The position numbers and the translations under genes are program-made. The notes beneath the pieces were generated by a model that searched no databases, had not been told where the DNA came from, and saw only the letters and a program-made list of their open reading frames with translations. From Lachnospiraceae bacterium UBA3774 (lineage in GTDB: Bacteria; Bacillota; Clostridia; Lachnospirales; Lachnospiraceae), in assembly GCA_002369255.1 (NCBI GenBank), contig DFFO01000076.1, positions 883 through 11,343 of the forward strand: a stretch of 10,461 nt of DNA, written 5' to 3'. The stretch's first letter is position 1. Each line of letters opens with the position of its first letter. Below are positions 1 through 6,032 of the stretch, piece by piece.

Positions 1-236
1 AAGCGCAACAGAAAAGAACCGCCGCCTCCGGGCGGTAAGGGTGAAAAGGCAGTGTAAGAGACTACCGCCGATGCGGTAACGCAGAGGGCATTGTAAACTC
101 CATCCGAAGCAAGACCAAGCAGAAAGCATACGTTTGCCCGACGGCTTTCGGGTAGGTCGCTCGAGCCGGGCGGTAACGTCCGGTCTAGATAGATGATCAT
201 CTCGCATTTTGTATGCGAACAGAACCCGGCTTACAG
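1..236 (+). ncRNA. rnpB: RNase P RNA, type A, 3' portion (5' end outside window)
   Basis: This is the catalytic RNA of ribonuclease P, which removes the 5' leader from pre-tRNAs. The window starts inside the molecule, at the part equivalent to about nucleotide 120 of the E. coli RNA (GCAACAGA at 5-12). Conserved blocks follow in the right order: GGTAAGGGTGAAAAGG at 34-49, GTAAACTCCATCC around 93-105, GCAAGACCAAG at 110-120, the GGGTAGGT block at 150-157, CTAGATAGATGATCAT at 185-200, and the universal ACAGAACCCGGCTTA at 219-233. The GGU at 151-153 corresponds to the E. coli 292-294 motif that pairs with the tRNA CCA end. GAAAGC and GCTTTC (122-127 and 144-149) form a stem between them. The 5' half, including the 5' strand of P4 and P1, is missing only because of the window edge. 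A type A RNA fits Clostridia rather than Bacilli. The exact 3' end is uncertain by a few nucleotides. Confidence 0.96.
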
Positions 237-274
237 TTTTACCCTTTTTGATAACAGTACAGGAGGTAAGGTCT

Positions 275-1117
275 ATGTTTGAGATTTTGGAAAGACGCGA
301 GCTAAATCCCACCGTTACGTGGATCAATATTAAAGCGCCTTATGTAGCGCGTAAAGCGGAGCCCGGACAATTTATCATACTTCGTGTTGATGAAGAAGGA
401 GAAAGGGTTCCTTTTACAATAGCGCAGTACGACCGCGAAAAAGGAACGGTTGCCATTATTTTCCAGATAGTGGGAGCCAGCACCGAAAAACTGAATCATA
501 AAAAAGTCGGCGACAGCCTTGCCGACGTGGTAGGGCCTCTCGGGAATCCGTCGGAGCTCGAAGGCTTGAAAAAGGTCGCCGTAGTAGGCGGAGGCGTTGG
601 GTGCGCTATCGCTTATCCCATCGCAAAAAAGCTTCATGAGATCGGCGCTGAGGTACACTCCGTAGTAGGTTTTAGAAATCACGATCTTGTCATTCTCGAA
701 GACGAGTTTAACGCTGTATCGGACGTGCTCGTTATGATGACGGACGACGGTTCTTACGGAAAACACGGCCTGGTTACCGCAGGCCTCGAAGAACTCATTC
801 AGGCGGGAAACCGGTATGACGAAGTAATCGTTATCGGCCCCGTGATCATGATGAAGTTCGTATGTGACGTAACCAAAAAATACGGCATAAAAACCGTCAT
901 ATCCATGAACCCCATAATGATCGACGGAACGGGAATGTGCGGCGGCTGCCGTCTTACCGTCGGCGGCGAGACGAAGTTTGCCTGCGTTGACGGTCCCGAT
1001 TTTGACGGCCATCAGGTCGATTTCGATGAAGCAATGAGCCGCGGAAGTATTTATTACGGTTTTGAGCGTCATGCTCACGAAGAAACCTGTAATCTGTTCA
1101 AAAAGGAGGCCTTATAA
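275..1117 (+). CDS. nfnA: NADH-dependent ferredoxin:NADP+ oxidoreductase, small subunit (NfnA; sulfide dehydrogenase/DHOD electron-transfer-like FAD protein)
   Basis: This is the small flavoprotein subunit of a cytoplasmic complex that couples NADH, ferredoxin and NADPH pools, in the FNR-like family. The 280-residue protein has a ferredoxin-reductase FAD domain (about 1-98, RVPFTIA at 44-50), a nucleotide-binding fold (VGGGVGCA at 104-111), and a C-terminal [2Fe-2S] site with DGTGMCGGC (D217, C222, C225) and C237. Known Nfn structures use one Asp and three Cys for this cluster, and that pattern is present. The start is set at ATG 275 because a perfect AGGAGG lies at 261-266 and family members begin MF/MY-x-I-L; an upstream TTG at 209 lies inside rnpB and adds 22 non-family residues. 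The large-subunit gene follows after 2 nt, so the two are almost certainly co-translated. A homologous name is sulfide dehydrogenase subunit beta (SudB). The bifurcating Nfn role is inferred from the pairing and not proven by sequence alone. Confidence 0.9.
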   Translation: MFEILERRELNPTVTWINIKAPYVARKAEPGQFIILRVDEEGERVPFTIAQYDREKGTVAIIFQIVGASTEKLNHKKVGDSLADVVGPLGNPSELEGLKKVAVVGGGVGCAIAYPIAKKLHEIGAEVHSVVGFRNHDLVILEDEFNAVSDVLVMMTDDGSYGKHGLVTAGLEELIQAGNRYDEVIVIGPVIMMKFVCDVTKKYGIKTVISMNPIMIDGTGMCGGCRLTVGGETKFACVDGPDFDGHQVDFDEAMSRGSIYYGFERHAHEETCNLFKKEAL

Positions 1118-1119
1118 CG

Positions 1120-2532
1120 ATGCCGAATATGCAAATGGAAAAAACGCCGATGCCCGAACAGGCTCCCGACGTAAGAAATAAAAATTTTAAAGAAGTTGCG
1201 CTCGGATATACTGCTCAGCAGGCAATGAACGAGGCCGCAAGATGCTTAAACTGCAAAAACCGCCCCTGCGTGGGAGGCTGCCCGGTAAATATCAGAATAC
1301 CGGATTTTATCGCCGAAACCGCAAAAGGAAATTTCGAAGAAGCTTATCAGATCATAAACCGGGACAGCTCGCTTCCGGCGGTCTGCGGACGTGTTTGCCC
1401 GCAGGAAAGCCAGTGTGAAAAATACTGTGTTCGCGGGATCAAAGGAGAGCCTGTCGCAATCGGACGTCTTGAAAGGTTTGTCGCGGATTACCACAATGAG
1501 CACTCAAAAGCCGAGCCTGAAAAGCCCGCTTCAAACGGACATCGCGTTGCGGTAATAGGCGCAGGCCCCTCCGGCCTTACCTGCGCCGGAGATCTTGCAA
1601 AATCCGGCTATGACGTTACCGTATTTGAAGCGCTTCATCTTGCAGGCGGCGTGCTTGTATATGGTATTCCGGAGTTTCGTCTTCCGAAGAGCATAGTTGC
1701 AAGAGAGGTTGAAACCTTAAAAGCCCTTGGCGTTAAGGTCATTACCGACGTTGTGGTCGGACGCTCGATCACTGTTGACGAGCTTATGGAAGAGGAAGGC
1801 TTTGAGGCCGTATTTATCGGATCGGGAGCCGGACTTCCTTCGTTTATGAAAATCCCCGGAGAATCGCTTAAGGGAGTTTATTCGGCAAATGAGTTTCTTA
1901 CCCGCGTGAATCTCATGAAAGCCTATAAAGAGGGTTCGGACACTCCTATAATGCACGGAAAACGCGTAGCCGTCGTAGGCGGCGGAAACGTTGCCATGGA
2001 CGCGGCGCGCAGCGCAAAGAGGCTCGGCGCCGATGAAGTATATATCGTATACCGGCGCAGCGAGGCGGAGCTTCCTGCCAGAGCGGAAGAAGTACATCAT
2101 GCAAAAGAGGAAGGAATCATCTTCAAGTTTCTTACTTCACCTACGGAAATACTTGGTACGTCGGGACTGGAAGACCGCATGGCAAACGGTTTTGTCTGCG
2201 GTATAAAGTGCGTAAAGATGGAGCTCGGTGAGCCGGACGCTTCCGGGCGCCGCCGCCCGAACGTCATACCCGGATCTGAATTTGAAATGGACGTTGACGT
2301 GGTCATCATGGCTATCGGCACGTCGCCCAATCCCCTTATCAGATCCACCACAAAAGGACTTGAAACAAACAGTCACGGATGTATCATAACAAACGGCGAT
2401 GACGGGCTGACAAGCAGAGAAGGCATTTATGCCGGAGGCGACGCCGTGACCGGAGCCGCTACGGTAATTCTCGCTATGGGAGCGGGAAAACAGGCTGCCG
2501 CAGCCATCGACAAATACATTCAGGGTAAATAA
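1120..2532 (+). CDS. nfnB: NADPH-dependent ferredoxin/glutamate synthase-type oxidoreductase, large subunit (NfnB; GltA-like)
   Basis: This is the large subunit partner of the preceding gene, of the glutamate-synthase small-chain/NfnB family, and carries FAD and two [4Fe-4S] clusters. The 470-residue protein has an N-terminal iron-sulfur domain with two cysteine groups: C42, C45, C50, C54 and C89, C93, C99, C103. An FAD Rossmann motif follows (VAVIGAGPSGLTCAGDLA at 143-160). A second dinucleotide motif for NADPH is VAVVGGGNVAMDAARSAKRL at 283-302, and the FAD-closing motif is GIYAGGDAVTGAATVILAMG at 435-454. Length and order match the family. AAGGAGG at 1103-1109, inside the end of nfnA, provides the ribosome binding site. 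In a complex with NfnA it would reversibly reduce two NADP+ with NADH and reduced ferredoxin. It is often annotated gltA, but no glutamate synthase large subunit is nearby and the SudB-like neighbour argues for Nfn. Confidence 0.9.
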   Translation: MPNMQMEKTPMPEQAPDVRNKNFKEVALGYTAQQAMNEAARCLNCKNRPCVGGCPVNIRIPDFIAETAKGNFEEAYQIINRDSSLPAVCGRVCPQESQCEKYCVRGIKGEPVAIGRLERFVADYHNEHSKAEPEKPASNGHRVAVIGAGPSGLTCAGDLAKSGYDVTVFEALHLAGGVLVYGIPEFRLPKSIVAREVETLKALGVKVITDVVVGRSITVDELMEEEGFEAVFIGSGAGLPSFMKIPGESLKGVYSANEFLTRVNLMKAYKEGSDTPIMHGKRVAVVGGGNVAMDAARSAKRLGADEVYIVYRRSEAELPARAEEVHHAKEEGIIFKFLTSPTEILGTSGLEDRMANGFVCGIKCVKMELGEPDASGRRRPNVIPGSEFEMDVDVVIMAIGTSPNPLIRSTTKGLETNSHGCIITNGDDGLTSREGIYAGGDAVTGAATVILAMGAGKQAAAAIDKYIQGK

Positions 2533-2533
2533 C

Positions 2534-2562
2534 TTGCATTTTAGAAATACCTGTGTTACAAT
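2534..2562 (+). promoter_or_regulatory. Promoter of rpmE (extended -10)
   Basis: TTGCAT (2534-2539) and TACAAT (2557-2562) are separated by 17 nt. A TG at 2554-2555 gives an extended -10 (TGtTACAAT). The -35 box starts two bases after the nfnB stop codon. Transcription would begin near 2569, leaving a leader of about 70 nt before rpmE. This is a good housekeeping-type match by eye, with no experimental support. Confidence 0.75.
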
Positions 2563-2568
2563 ACCCAC

Positions 2569-2640
2569 ACTGCGCAAAAAAAAGCGCAAATCCGAGCATC
2601 AAAGCCGGCGTTCGGAAACCGCCGGAAGAAAGGTAAAAAA
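2569..2640 (+). promoter_or_regulatory. Structured 5' leader of rpmE, candidate L31 autoregulatory RNA
   Basis: Two inverted repeats fill the predicted leader. TGCGC (2571-2575) pairs with GCGCA (2584-2588) around an all-A loop of eight, right at the predicted 5' end of the transcript. CCGGCG (2605-2610) pairs with CGCCGG (2620-2625) around a 9-nt loop in which TT/AA can add pairs. The second stem ends four bases before the AAAGG ribosome binding site (2629-2633). Leader RNAs that bind L31 are known in several phyla; whether this one belongs to a known class is an inference I could not test. Confidence 0.5.
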
Positions 2641-2844
2641 ATGAAAGAAAGCATTCAACCCAAGTATTTTCAGGCAAAAGTAACCTGTAACTGCGGCAAC
2701 GAGTTTACTACCGGATCCACAAAGCAGGAGATCCACGTAGAAGTATGCTCCAAGTGCCACCCGTTCTACACCGGCCAGCAGAAAGCCGCTCAGGCAAGAG
2801 GCCGCGTAGATAAATTCAACAAAAAATACGGTATTAATCAGTAG
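2641..2844 (+). CDS. rpmE: Large ribosomal subunit protein bL31, zinc-binding (C+) type
   Basis: This is a protein of the 50S subunit that bridges to the 30S head. It is 67 residues long, the normal length for a bL31. The four zinc-ligand cysteines of the C+ form are all present (C16-x-C18 and C36-x-x-C39), followed by the hallmark HPFYTGQQK at 40-48 and GRVDKFNKKYG at 54-64. The presence of the zinc ligands means it is not the zinc-independent paralogue made under zinc starvation. AAAGG at 2629-2633 is the ribosome binding site, 7 nt before the ATG. It has its own promoter and leader and its own downstream hairpin, so it appears to be transcribed mainly as a single gene. It lies just upstream of the yqhQ-prmC-prfA operon, as in many Clostridia. 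Confidence 0.97.
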   Translation: MKESIQPKYFQAKVTCNCGNEFTTGSTKQEIHVEVCSKCHPFYTGQQKAAQARGRVDKFNKKYGINQ

Positions 2845-2860
2845 TTTTTTGATCACAAAA

Positions 2861-2910
2861 AAGAGAGGCGCGATTTTCGCATGTGCGGATTTTACGCCTC
2901 TCTTATTTTA
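2861..2910 (+). terminator. Rho-independent terminator after rpmE
   Basis: AAGAGAGGCG (2861-2870) and CGCCTCTCTT (2895-2904) form a perfect 10-bp stem around a 24-nt loop, and the loop contains a small CGC/GCG stem of its own. The following ATTTTA is a weak T tract. The preceding run of A (2857-2862) would give a U tract on the opposite strand, so the element could stop transcription in either direction. Confidence 0.82.
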
Positions 2911-2977
2911 TGCAATATCGCGTCTTTCTTTATAAAGCTTTAATAAAAAACACAATGCTAAAATCGCAGCTTCATTA

Positions 2978-2983
2978 TATAAT
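2978..2983 (+). promoter_or_regulatory. Candidate -10 box for the yqhQ-prmC-prfA operon
   Basis: There is a consensus TATAAT at 2978-2983 in an AT-rich stretch after the rpmE terminator. No good -35 stands at 16-18 nt (the 17-nt position reads ATGCTA) and there is no TG extension, so the assignment rests on the -10 alone. The leader to the ATG would be about 58 nt and includes a T6G6 run at 3003-3014. Confidence 0.45.
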
Positions 2984-3047
2984 GTAGCATGAACGTGACC
3001 CGTTTTTTGGGGGGCGCGTATCGGCCTTAAACGAAAGGAAACACAAA

Positions 3048-4037
3048 ATGAAATACTCCGGAATAGGCGGACAGGCCGTTATAGAGGGTATTATGATGAG
3101 AAACGGCAGTAAATATGCCGTGGCCGTCAGAAAACCCGACGGAAATATTGCTATGGACGTAAAAGAAACGCACAGCTGGTCCGAAAGGCACCCTTGGATG
3201 AAGTGGCCTTTTATCAGGGGCACGTTTTCTTTTATCGAGTCAATGATCACCGGAATAAAGACTCTGATGTTCTCGGCAAGCTTTTATGAGACCGAAGACG
3301 GTGAGAAAGAAACGCCCGAAAGCGGCAAAGAGGCCGCGGAAGATACCGAAGGAGCTTCCGGCGAGGAAGGGATCAGCAAGGGGGTACTTGCAGGTACGCT
3401 GCTGTTCTCGCTCGCCTTTGCCATAGGTCTGTTTTCGCTTCTTCCCGTTCTGCTTGCAAGCATTCTTCGAAAATGGACGGATTCGGGTTTTGTTATCGCG
3501 CTTGCGGAAGGAGTCCTCAGAATACTTATATTTGTGGGCTATATCTGGGCTGTGTCGATGATGAAGGACATAAAGCGCACGTTTATGTATCACGGCTCTG
3601 AGCACAAATGCATCAACTGCATAGAACACGGCCTTGAATTAAACGTTGAAAACGTCAGAAAAAGCTCAAAGCAGCACAAGAGATGCGGCACAAGCTTTAT
3701 GCTGATAGTTATGATCATCAGCGTGTTTGTTTTTATGTTCATCCGGGTCGATAACGTTTTGCTTCGAATGCTCACAAGAGTGCTTCTGATACCGGTCGTT
3801 GCGGGACTTTCTTTTGAATTCTTAAGATTTGCCGGAACTCATGACGGCCCTGTGATAAACGCGCTCAGCCGCCCCGGACTTTGGCTTCAGAATCTTACCA
3901 CGAGAGAACCTGAAGATGATATGATCGAAGTGGCGATCACAGCAGTAGAAGCTGTCTTTGACTGGAGAGAATTTCAGGAAAAAAACCGCGGTGAGCTTGA
4001 CCGGCCCTGCGACGGGTGCCCTGATCTTACGCCATGA
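3048..4037 (+). CDS. yqhQ: DUF1385 family membrane protein (YqhQ-like), function unknown
   Basis: This is a member of the DUF1385/YqhQ family, whose biochemical role I do not know to be established. The 329-residue protein opens with the family signature GGQAVIEGIMMRNG (7-20). Four hydrophobic segments are visible at about 112-138, 148-171, 215-233 and 243-258. Conserved polar blocks that look like a metal or active site are YHGSEHKCINC (181-191), HKRCGTSF (210-217) and RPGLWLQNLTTREP (275-288). A strongly acidic, low-complexity linker (about 81-108) separates the N-terminal block from the first membrane segment. A CxxC (C321, C324) lies near the C-terminus. AAAGGA at 3034-3039 is the ribosome binding site. 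The stop codon overlaps the start of prmC by 4 nt (ATGA), so translation is coupled to the release-factor methylase. A link to release-factor function is only inferred from position. Confidence 0.9.
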   Translation: MKYSGIGGQAVIEGIMMRNGSKYAVAVRKPDGNIAMDVKETHSWSERHPWMKWPFIRGTFSFIESMITGIKTLMFSASFYETEDGEKETPESGKEAAEDTEGASGEEGISKGVLAGTLLFSLAFAIGLFSLLPVLLASILRKWTDSGFVIALAEGVLRILIFVGYIWAVSMMKDIKRTFMYHGSEHKCINCIEHGLELNVENVRKSSKQHKRCGTSFMLIVMIISVFVFMFIRVDNVLLRMLTRVLLIPVVAGLSFEFLRFAGTHDGPVINALSRPGLWLQNLTTREPEDDMIEVAITAVEAVFDWREFQEKNRGELDRPCDGCPDLTP

Positions 4038-4894
4038 CGTACAGAGAGCTTTTGGCAAATGCGGCAAAAAGACTTGCGGCCGCCGGGATCGCGGAAGCGC
4101 AAAATGATGCGAGACTATTGCTTTTTGAGGCTGCGCAGCTGACTTTTGCGGAGCTTCTTGCAAAATATGAAGATCCTGTCCCTGACAGCGTAGAGAGCGC
4201 ATACAAAAACTTTATCGCAAAAAGGGCGAGCCGGCTGCCCCTCCAGATAATAATCGGAAAAACCGAGTTTATGGGTCTGGAGTTTATGACTGACGGCAAA
4301 ACGCTGATTCCCAGGCAGGACACAGAACTGCTTGTGAAAAAAGCGCTGGAACACTCCGAGGCAGCGGCGGCAAAAAGTCTTTTGGATATCTGCACGGGAT
4401 CGGGCTGCATCGCGATTGCGCTGTGCAGATACGGAAGCTTTGAACGTATCTGTGCCGGAGACGTTTTTGAGGAAGTGTTAAGCCGCGCCAAGGAAAATGC
4501 CGTGATAAACGGAGCAGATGGTCTGATAGATTTCAGGCGTTCGGATATGTTTGACGCTTTTGAAGGAGAAAGGTTTGACGTAATCACCTGCAATCCTCCT
4601 TATATAAAGACCGGCGATATAAAAGATCTTATGCCGGAAGTAAAAGATTACGACCCGCCTGCCGCGCTTGACGGGGGCCCGGACGGCCTTGATTTTTACC
4701 GGATAATAGCAAAAAAAGCCGCTAATCATCTGACTTTAAACGGCGCTCTGTTTTTGGAGATAGGTTATGATCAGGCGCGGGAGGTTTCAGAGCTGCTGGC
4801 GCGGGAAGGATTTGAAGAAACTACAGTTTTTGCCGATCATTCGGGAAATGACAGATTGATAAAGGCGGTTTTTAAAGGCTTGCCGGAGAAATAA
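4034..4894 (+). CDS. prmC: Peptide chain release factor N5-glutamine methyltransferase
   Basis: This SAM-dependent enzyme methylates the Gln of the GGQ loop in class I release factors, which speeds peptide release. The 286-residue length is typical. The N-terminal helical substrate-recognition domain spans about 1-75. The linking motif GKTEFMGLEF (75-84) and LIPRQDTELLV (91-101) follow. The SAM-binding motif is LLDICTGSGCIAIALC (116-131), and the catalytic NPPY is at 187-190. YDPPAALDGGPDGLDFYR (206-223) is a further family block. Most relatives have LIPRPDTE or LIPRPETE, so the Q at residue 95 is a small variation. The ATG overlaps the yqhQ stop (ATGA) and no strong Shine-Dalgarno is seen before it, which points to reinitiation by ribosomes finishing yqhQ. 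Its substrate gene prfA follows after 2 nt. Confidence 0.96.
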   Translation: MTYRELLANAAKRLAAAGIAEAQNDARLLLFEAAQLTFAELLAKYEDPVPDSVESAYKNFIAKRASRLPLQIIIGKTEFMGLEFMTDGKTLIPRQDTELLVKKALEHSEAAAAKSLLDICTGSGCIAIALCRYGSFERICAGDVFEEVLSRAKENAVINGADGLIDFRRSDMFDAFEGERFDVITCNPPYIKTGDIKDLMPEVKDYDPPAALDGGPDGLDFYRIIAKKAANHLTLNGALFLEIGYDQAREVSELLAREGFEETTVFADHSGNDRLIKAVFKGLPEK

Positions 4895-4896
4895 AA

Positions 4897-5970
4897 ATGT
4901 TTGACAGACTTGAAGATTTGATAAAAAAATACGAAGAGCTTCAAAGACAGCTTATCTCGCCCGAGACTCTTGCGGATACTGCCGTATTTCAGCGTCTTAT
5001 GAGACGGCAGGCCGAGCTTGCACCTATTGTGGAAGCTTATTTGGAATACAAAGAAAAACAGCGCAGTATAGAAGAGGGCCTGCAGATGCTCGAGTCCGAA
5101 AATGACGAGGAAATGCGGGAAATGATAAAAGAAGAGATAAACGACGCGAAGAAGCGTATTTTGGAGATCGAAACCGGTTTAAAGATACTTCTTTTGCCAA
5201 AAGATCCCAATGACGATAAAAACGTTTTTGTGGAGATCCGCGCAGGCGCCGGAGGCGATGAGGCGGCCCTGTTTGCGGCGCAGTTATACAGGATGTATGT
5301 GCACTATGCAGAAATGAACCGCTGGAAAACGGAACTTGTGAGCGTAAACGAAAACGGCATCGGAGGCATGAAGGAAGTCGTCTTTATGATTTCCGGAAAG
5401 GGCGCATACTCCAAAATGAAATACGAAAGCGGCGTGCACAGAGTACAGCGGGTGCCGGAGACGGAGAGCGGAGGCAGGATACATACGTCCACCGCTACAG
5501 TGGCCGTAATGCCCGAAGCGGAGGAAGTGGATATTGAAATAGATCCCGCGGACTGCAGGATCGACGTATTCAGAGCCTCTGGAAACGGCGGGCAGTGCGT
5601 AAACACCACGGATTCTGCGGTAAGACTTACGCATATACCTACCGGCATAGTCATCAGCTGCCAGGATGAAAAATCACAGCTCAAAAACAAAGATAAAGCA
5701 ATGAAGGTCCTCCGTTCAAGACTTTACGATCTTGAGCTTCGCAAAAAACAGGAAGAAGAGGCTGCGCAGCGAAGAGGACAGATCGGCACCGGAGACAGAT
5801 CGGAAAAGATCAGAACCTATAATTTTCCGCAAGGGAGGGTGACTGATCACCGCATCAAGCTGACGCTTTACAAAATCGACTCCATATTAAACGGAGAACT
5901 GACGGAACTGATCGACAGCCTTATCGCTGCGGATCAGGCGGAAAAACTTGCCGGAATGGAAAAACAGTAA
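4897..5970 (+). CDS. prfA: Peptide chain release factor 1 (RF1)
   Basis: This is a class I release factor that recognises UAA and UAG in the ribosomal A site and triggers hydrolysis of the peptidyl-tRNA. The 357-residue length is normal. The N-terminal coiled region (1-100) leads to EIRAGAGGDEAALFA (113-127). The stop-codon tripeptide of the PxT type is PET (187-189) in RVPETESGGRIHTS, which identifies RF1 rather than RF2 (SPF). The catalytic GGQ is at 231-233, with Gln233 the PrmC target. The motif reads GNGGQCVN rather than the GAGGQHVN of E. coli; I regard this as natural variation. GTGDRSEKIRTYNFPQGRVTDHR (about 297-319) confirms the family. GGAGA at 4885-4889, within the prmC end, serves as the ribosome binding site. 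The genome's use of TAG (rpmE, PBP and PHP stops here) is consistent with a working RF1. No terminator is apparent after it. Confidence 0.98.
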   Translation: MFDRLEDLIKKYEELQRQLISPETLADTAVFQRLMRRQAELAPIVEAYLEYKEKQRSIEEGLQMLESENDEEMREMIKEEINDAKKRILEIETGLKILLLPKDPNDDKNVFVEIRAGAGGDEAALFAAQLYRMYVHYAEMNRWKTELVSVNENGIGGMKEVVFMISGKGAYSKMKYESGVHRVQRVPETESGGRIHTSTATVAVMPEAEEVDIEIDPADCRIDVFRASGNGGQCVNTTDSAVRLTHIPTGIVISCQDEKSQLKNKDKAMKVLRSRLYDLELRKKQEEEAAQRRGQIGTGDRSEKIRTYNFPQGRVTDHRIKLTLYKIDSILNGELTELIDSLIAADQAEKLAGMEKQ

Positions 5971-5981
5971 AAAACACGTCC

Positions 5982-6002
5982 GGGATATGGTATAATTATC
6001 CC
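5982..6002 (+). promoter_or_regulatory. Extended -10 promoter for the PBP gene, enclosed in an inverted repeat
   Basis: TGGTATAAT (5988-5996) is an extended -10 with a consensus hexamer. The position 17 nt upstream (5968-5973) is TAAAAA, a poor -35, so the TG extension would have to compensate. The -10 sits exactly between GGGATA (5982-5987) and TATCCC (5997-6002), a perfect 6-bp dyad with a 9-nt spacer. Further C/G pairs are possible outside it. It might be an operator; this is inference. Confidence 0.55.
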
Positions 6003-6032
6003 CGGCGGACTTTAGATCCGGAAATTCGGTGA

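Noticed and set aside
120..160. Apparent lack of the GGU tRNA-CCA pairing motif in the RNase P RNA
   Set aside because: The loop of the 122-149 stem has no GGU, but counting the E. coli RNA from its 3' end places nucleotides 292-294 in the GGGUAGG block, which is present at 150-156 here. The motif is intact.
209..237. Possible nfnA promoter TTGTAT-17-TACAGT inside rnpB
   Set aside because: Only three of six and four of six matches, and every base is constrained by the RNase P RNA, so chance is the simplest explanation.
209..274. TTG start adding 22 residues to NfnA
   Set aside because: It lies within the conserved 3' end of rnpB and lacks a ribosome binding site. ATG 275 has AGGAGG at ideal spacing and fits the family N-terminus.
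302..1078. Long open frame on the minus strand opposite nfnA (258 codons)
   Set aside because: It has no recognisable motifs and is opposite a gene with complete family signatures. It is a shadow of codon bias.
2933..2942. Perfect 10-bp palindrome TAAAGCTTTA between rpmE and yqhQ
   Set aside because: It is short, AT-rich and 36 nt upstream of the candidate -10. It could be an operator, but a palindrome of this size and composition is easily expected by chance.
2908..2969. Imperfect direct repeat ATGCAATATCGCG / ATGCTAAAATCGCA
   Set aside because: Matching is loose and there is no third copy or consistent spacing, so no repeat element is supported.
5798..6032. Terminator after prfA
   Set aside because: The only dyad (5982-6002) has no following T tract and surrounds a -10 box, so it is not called a terminator.
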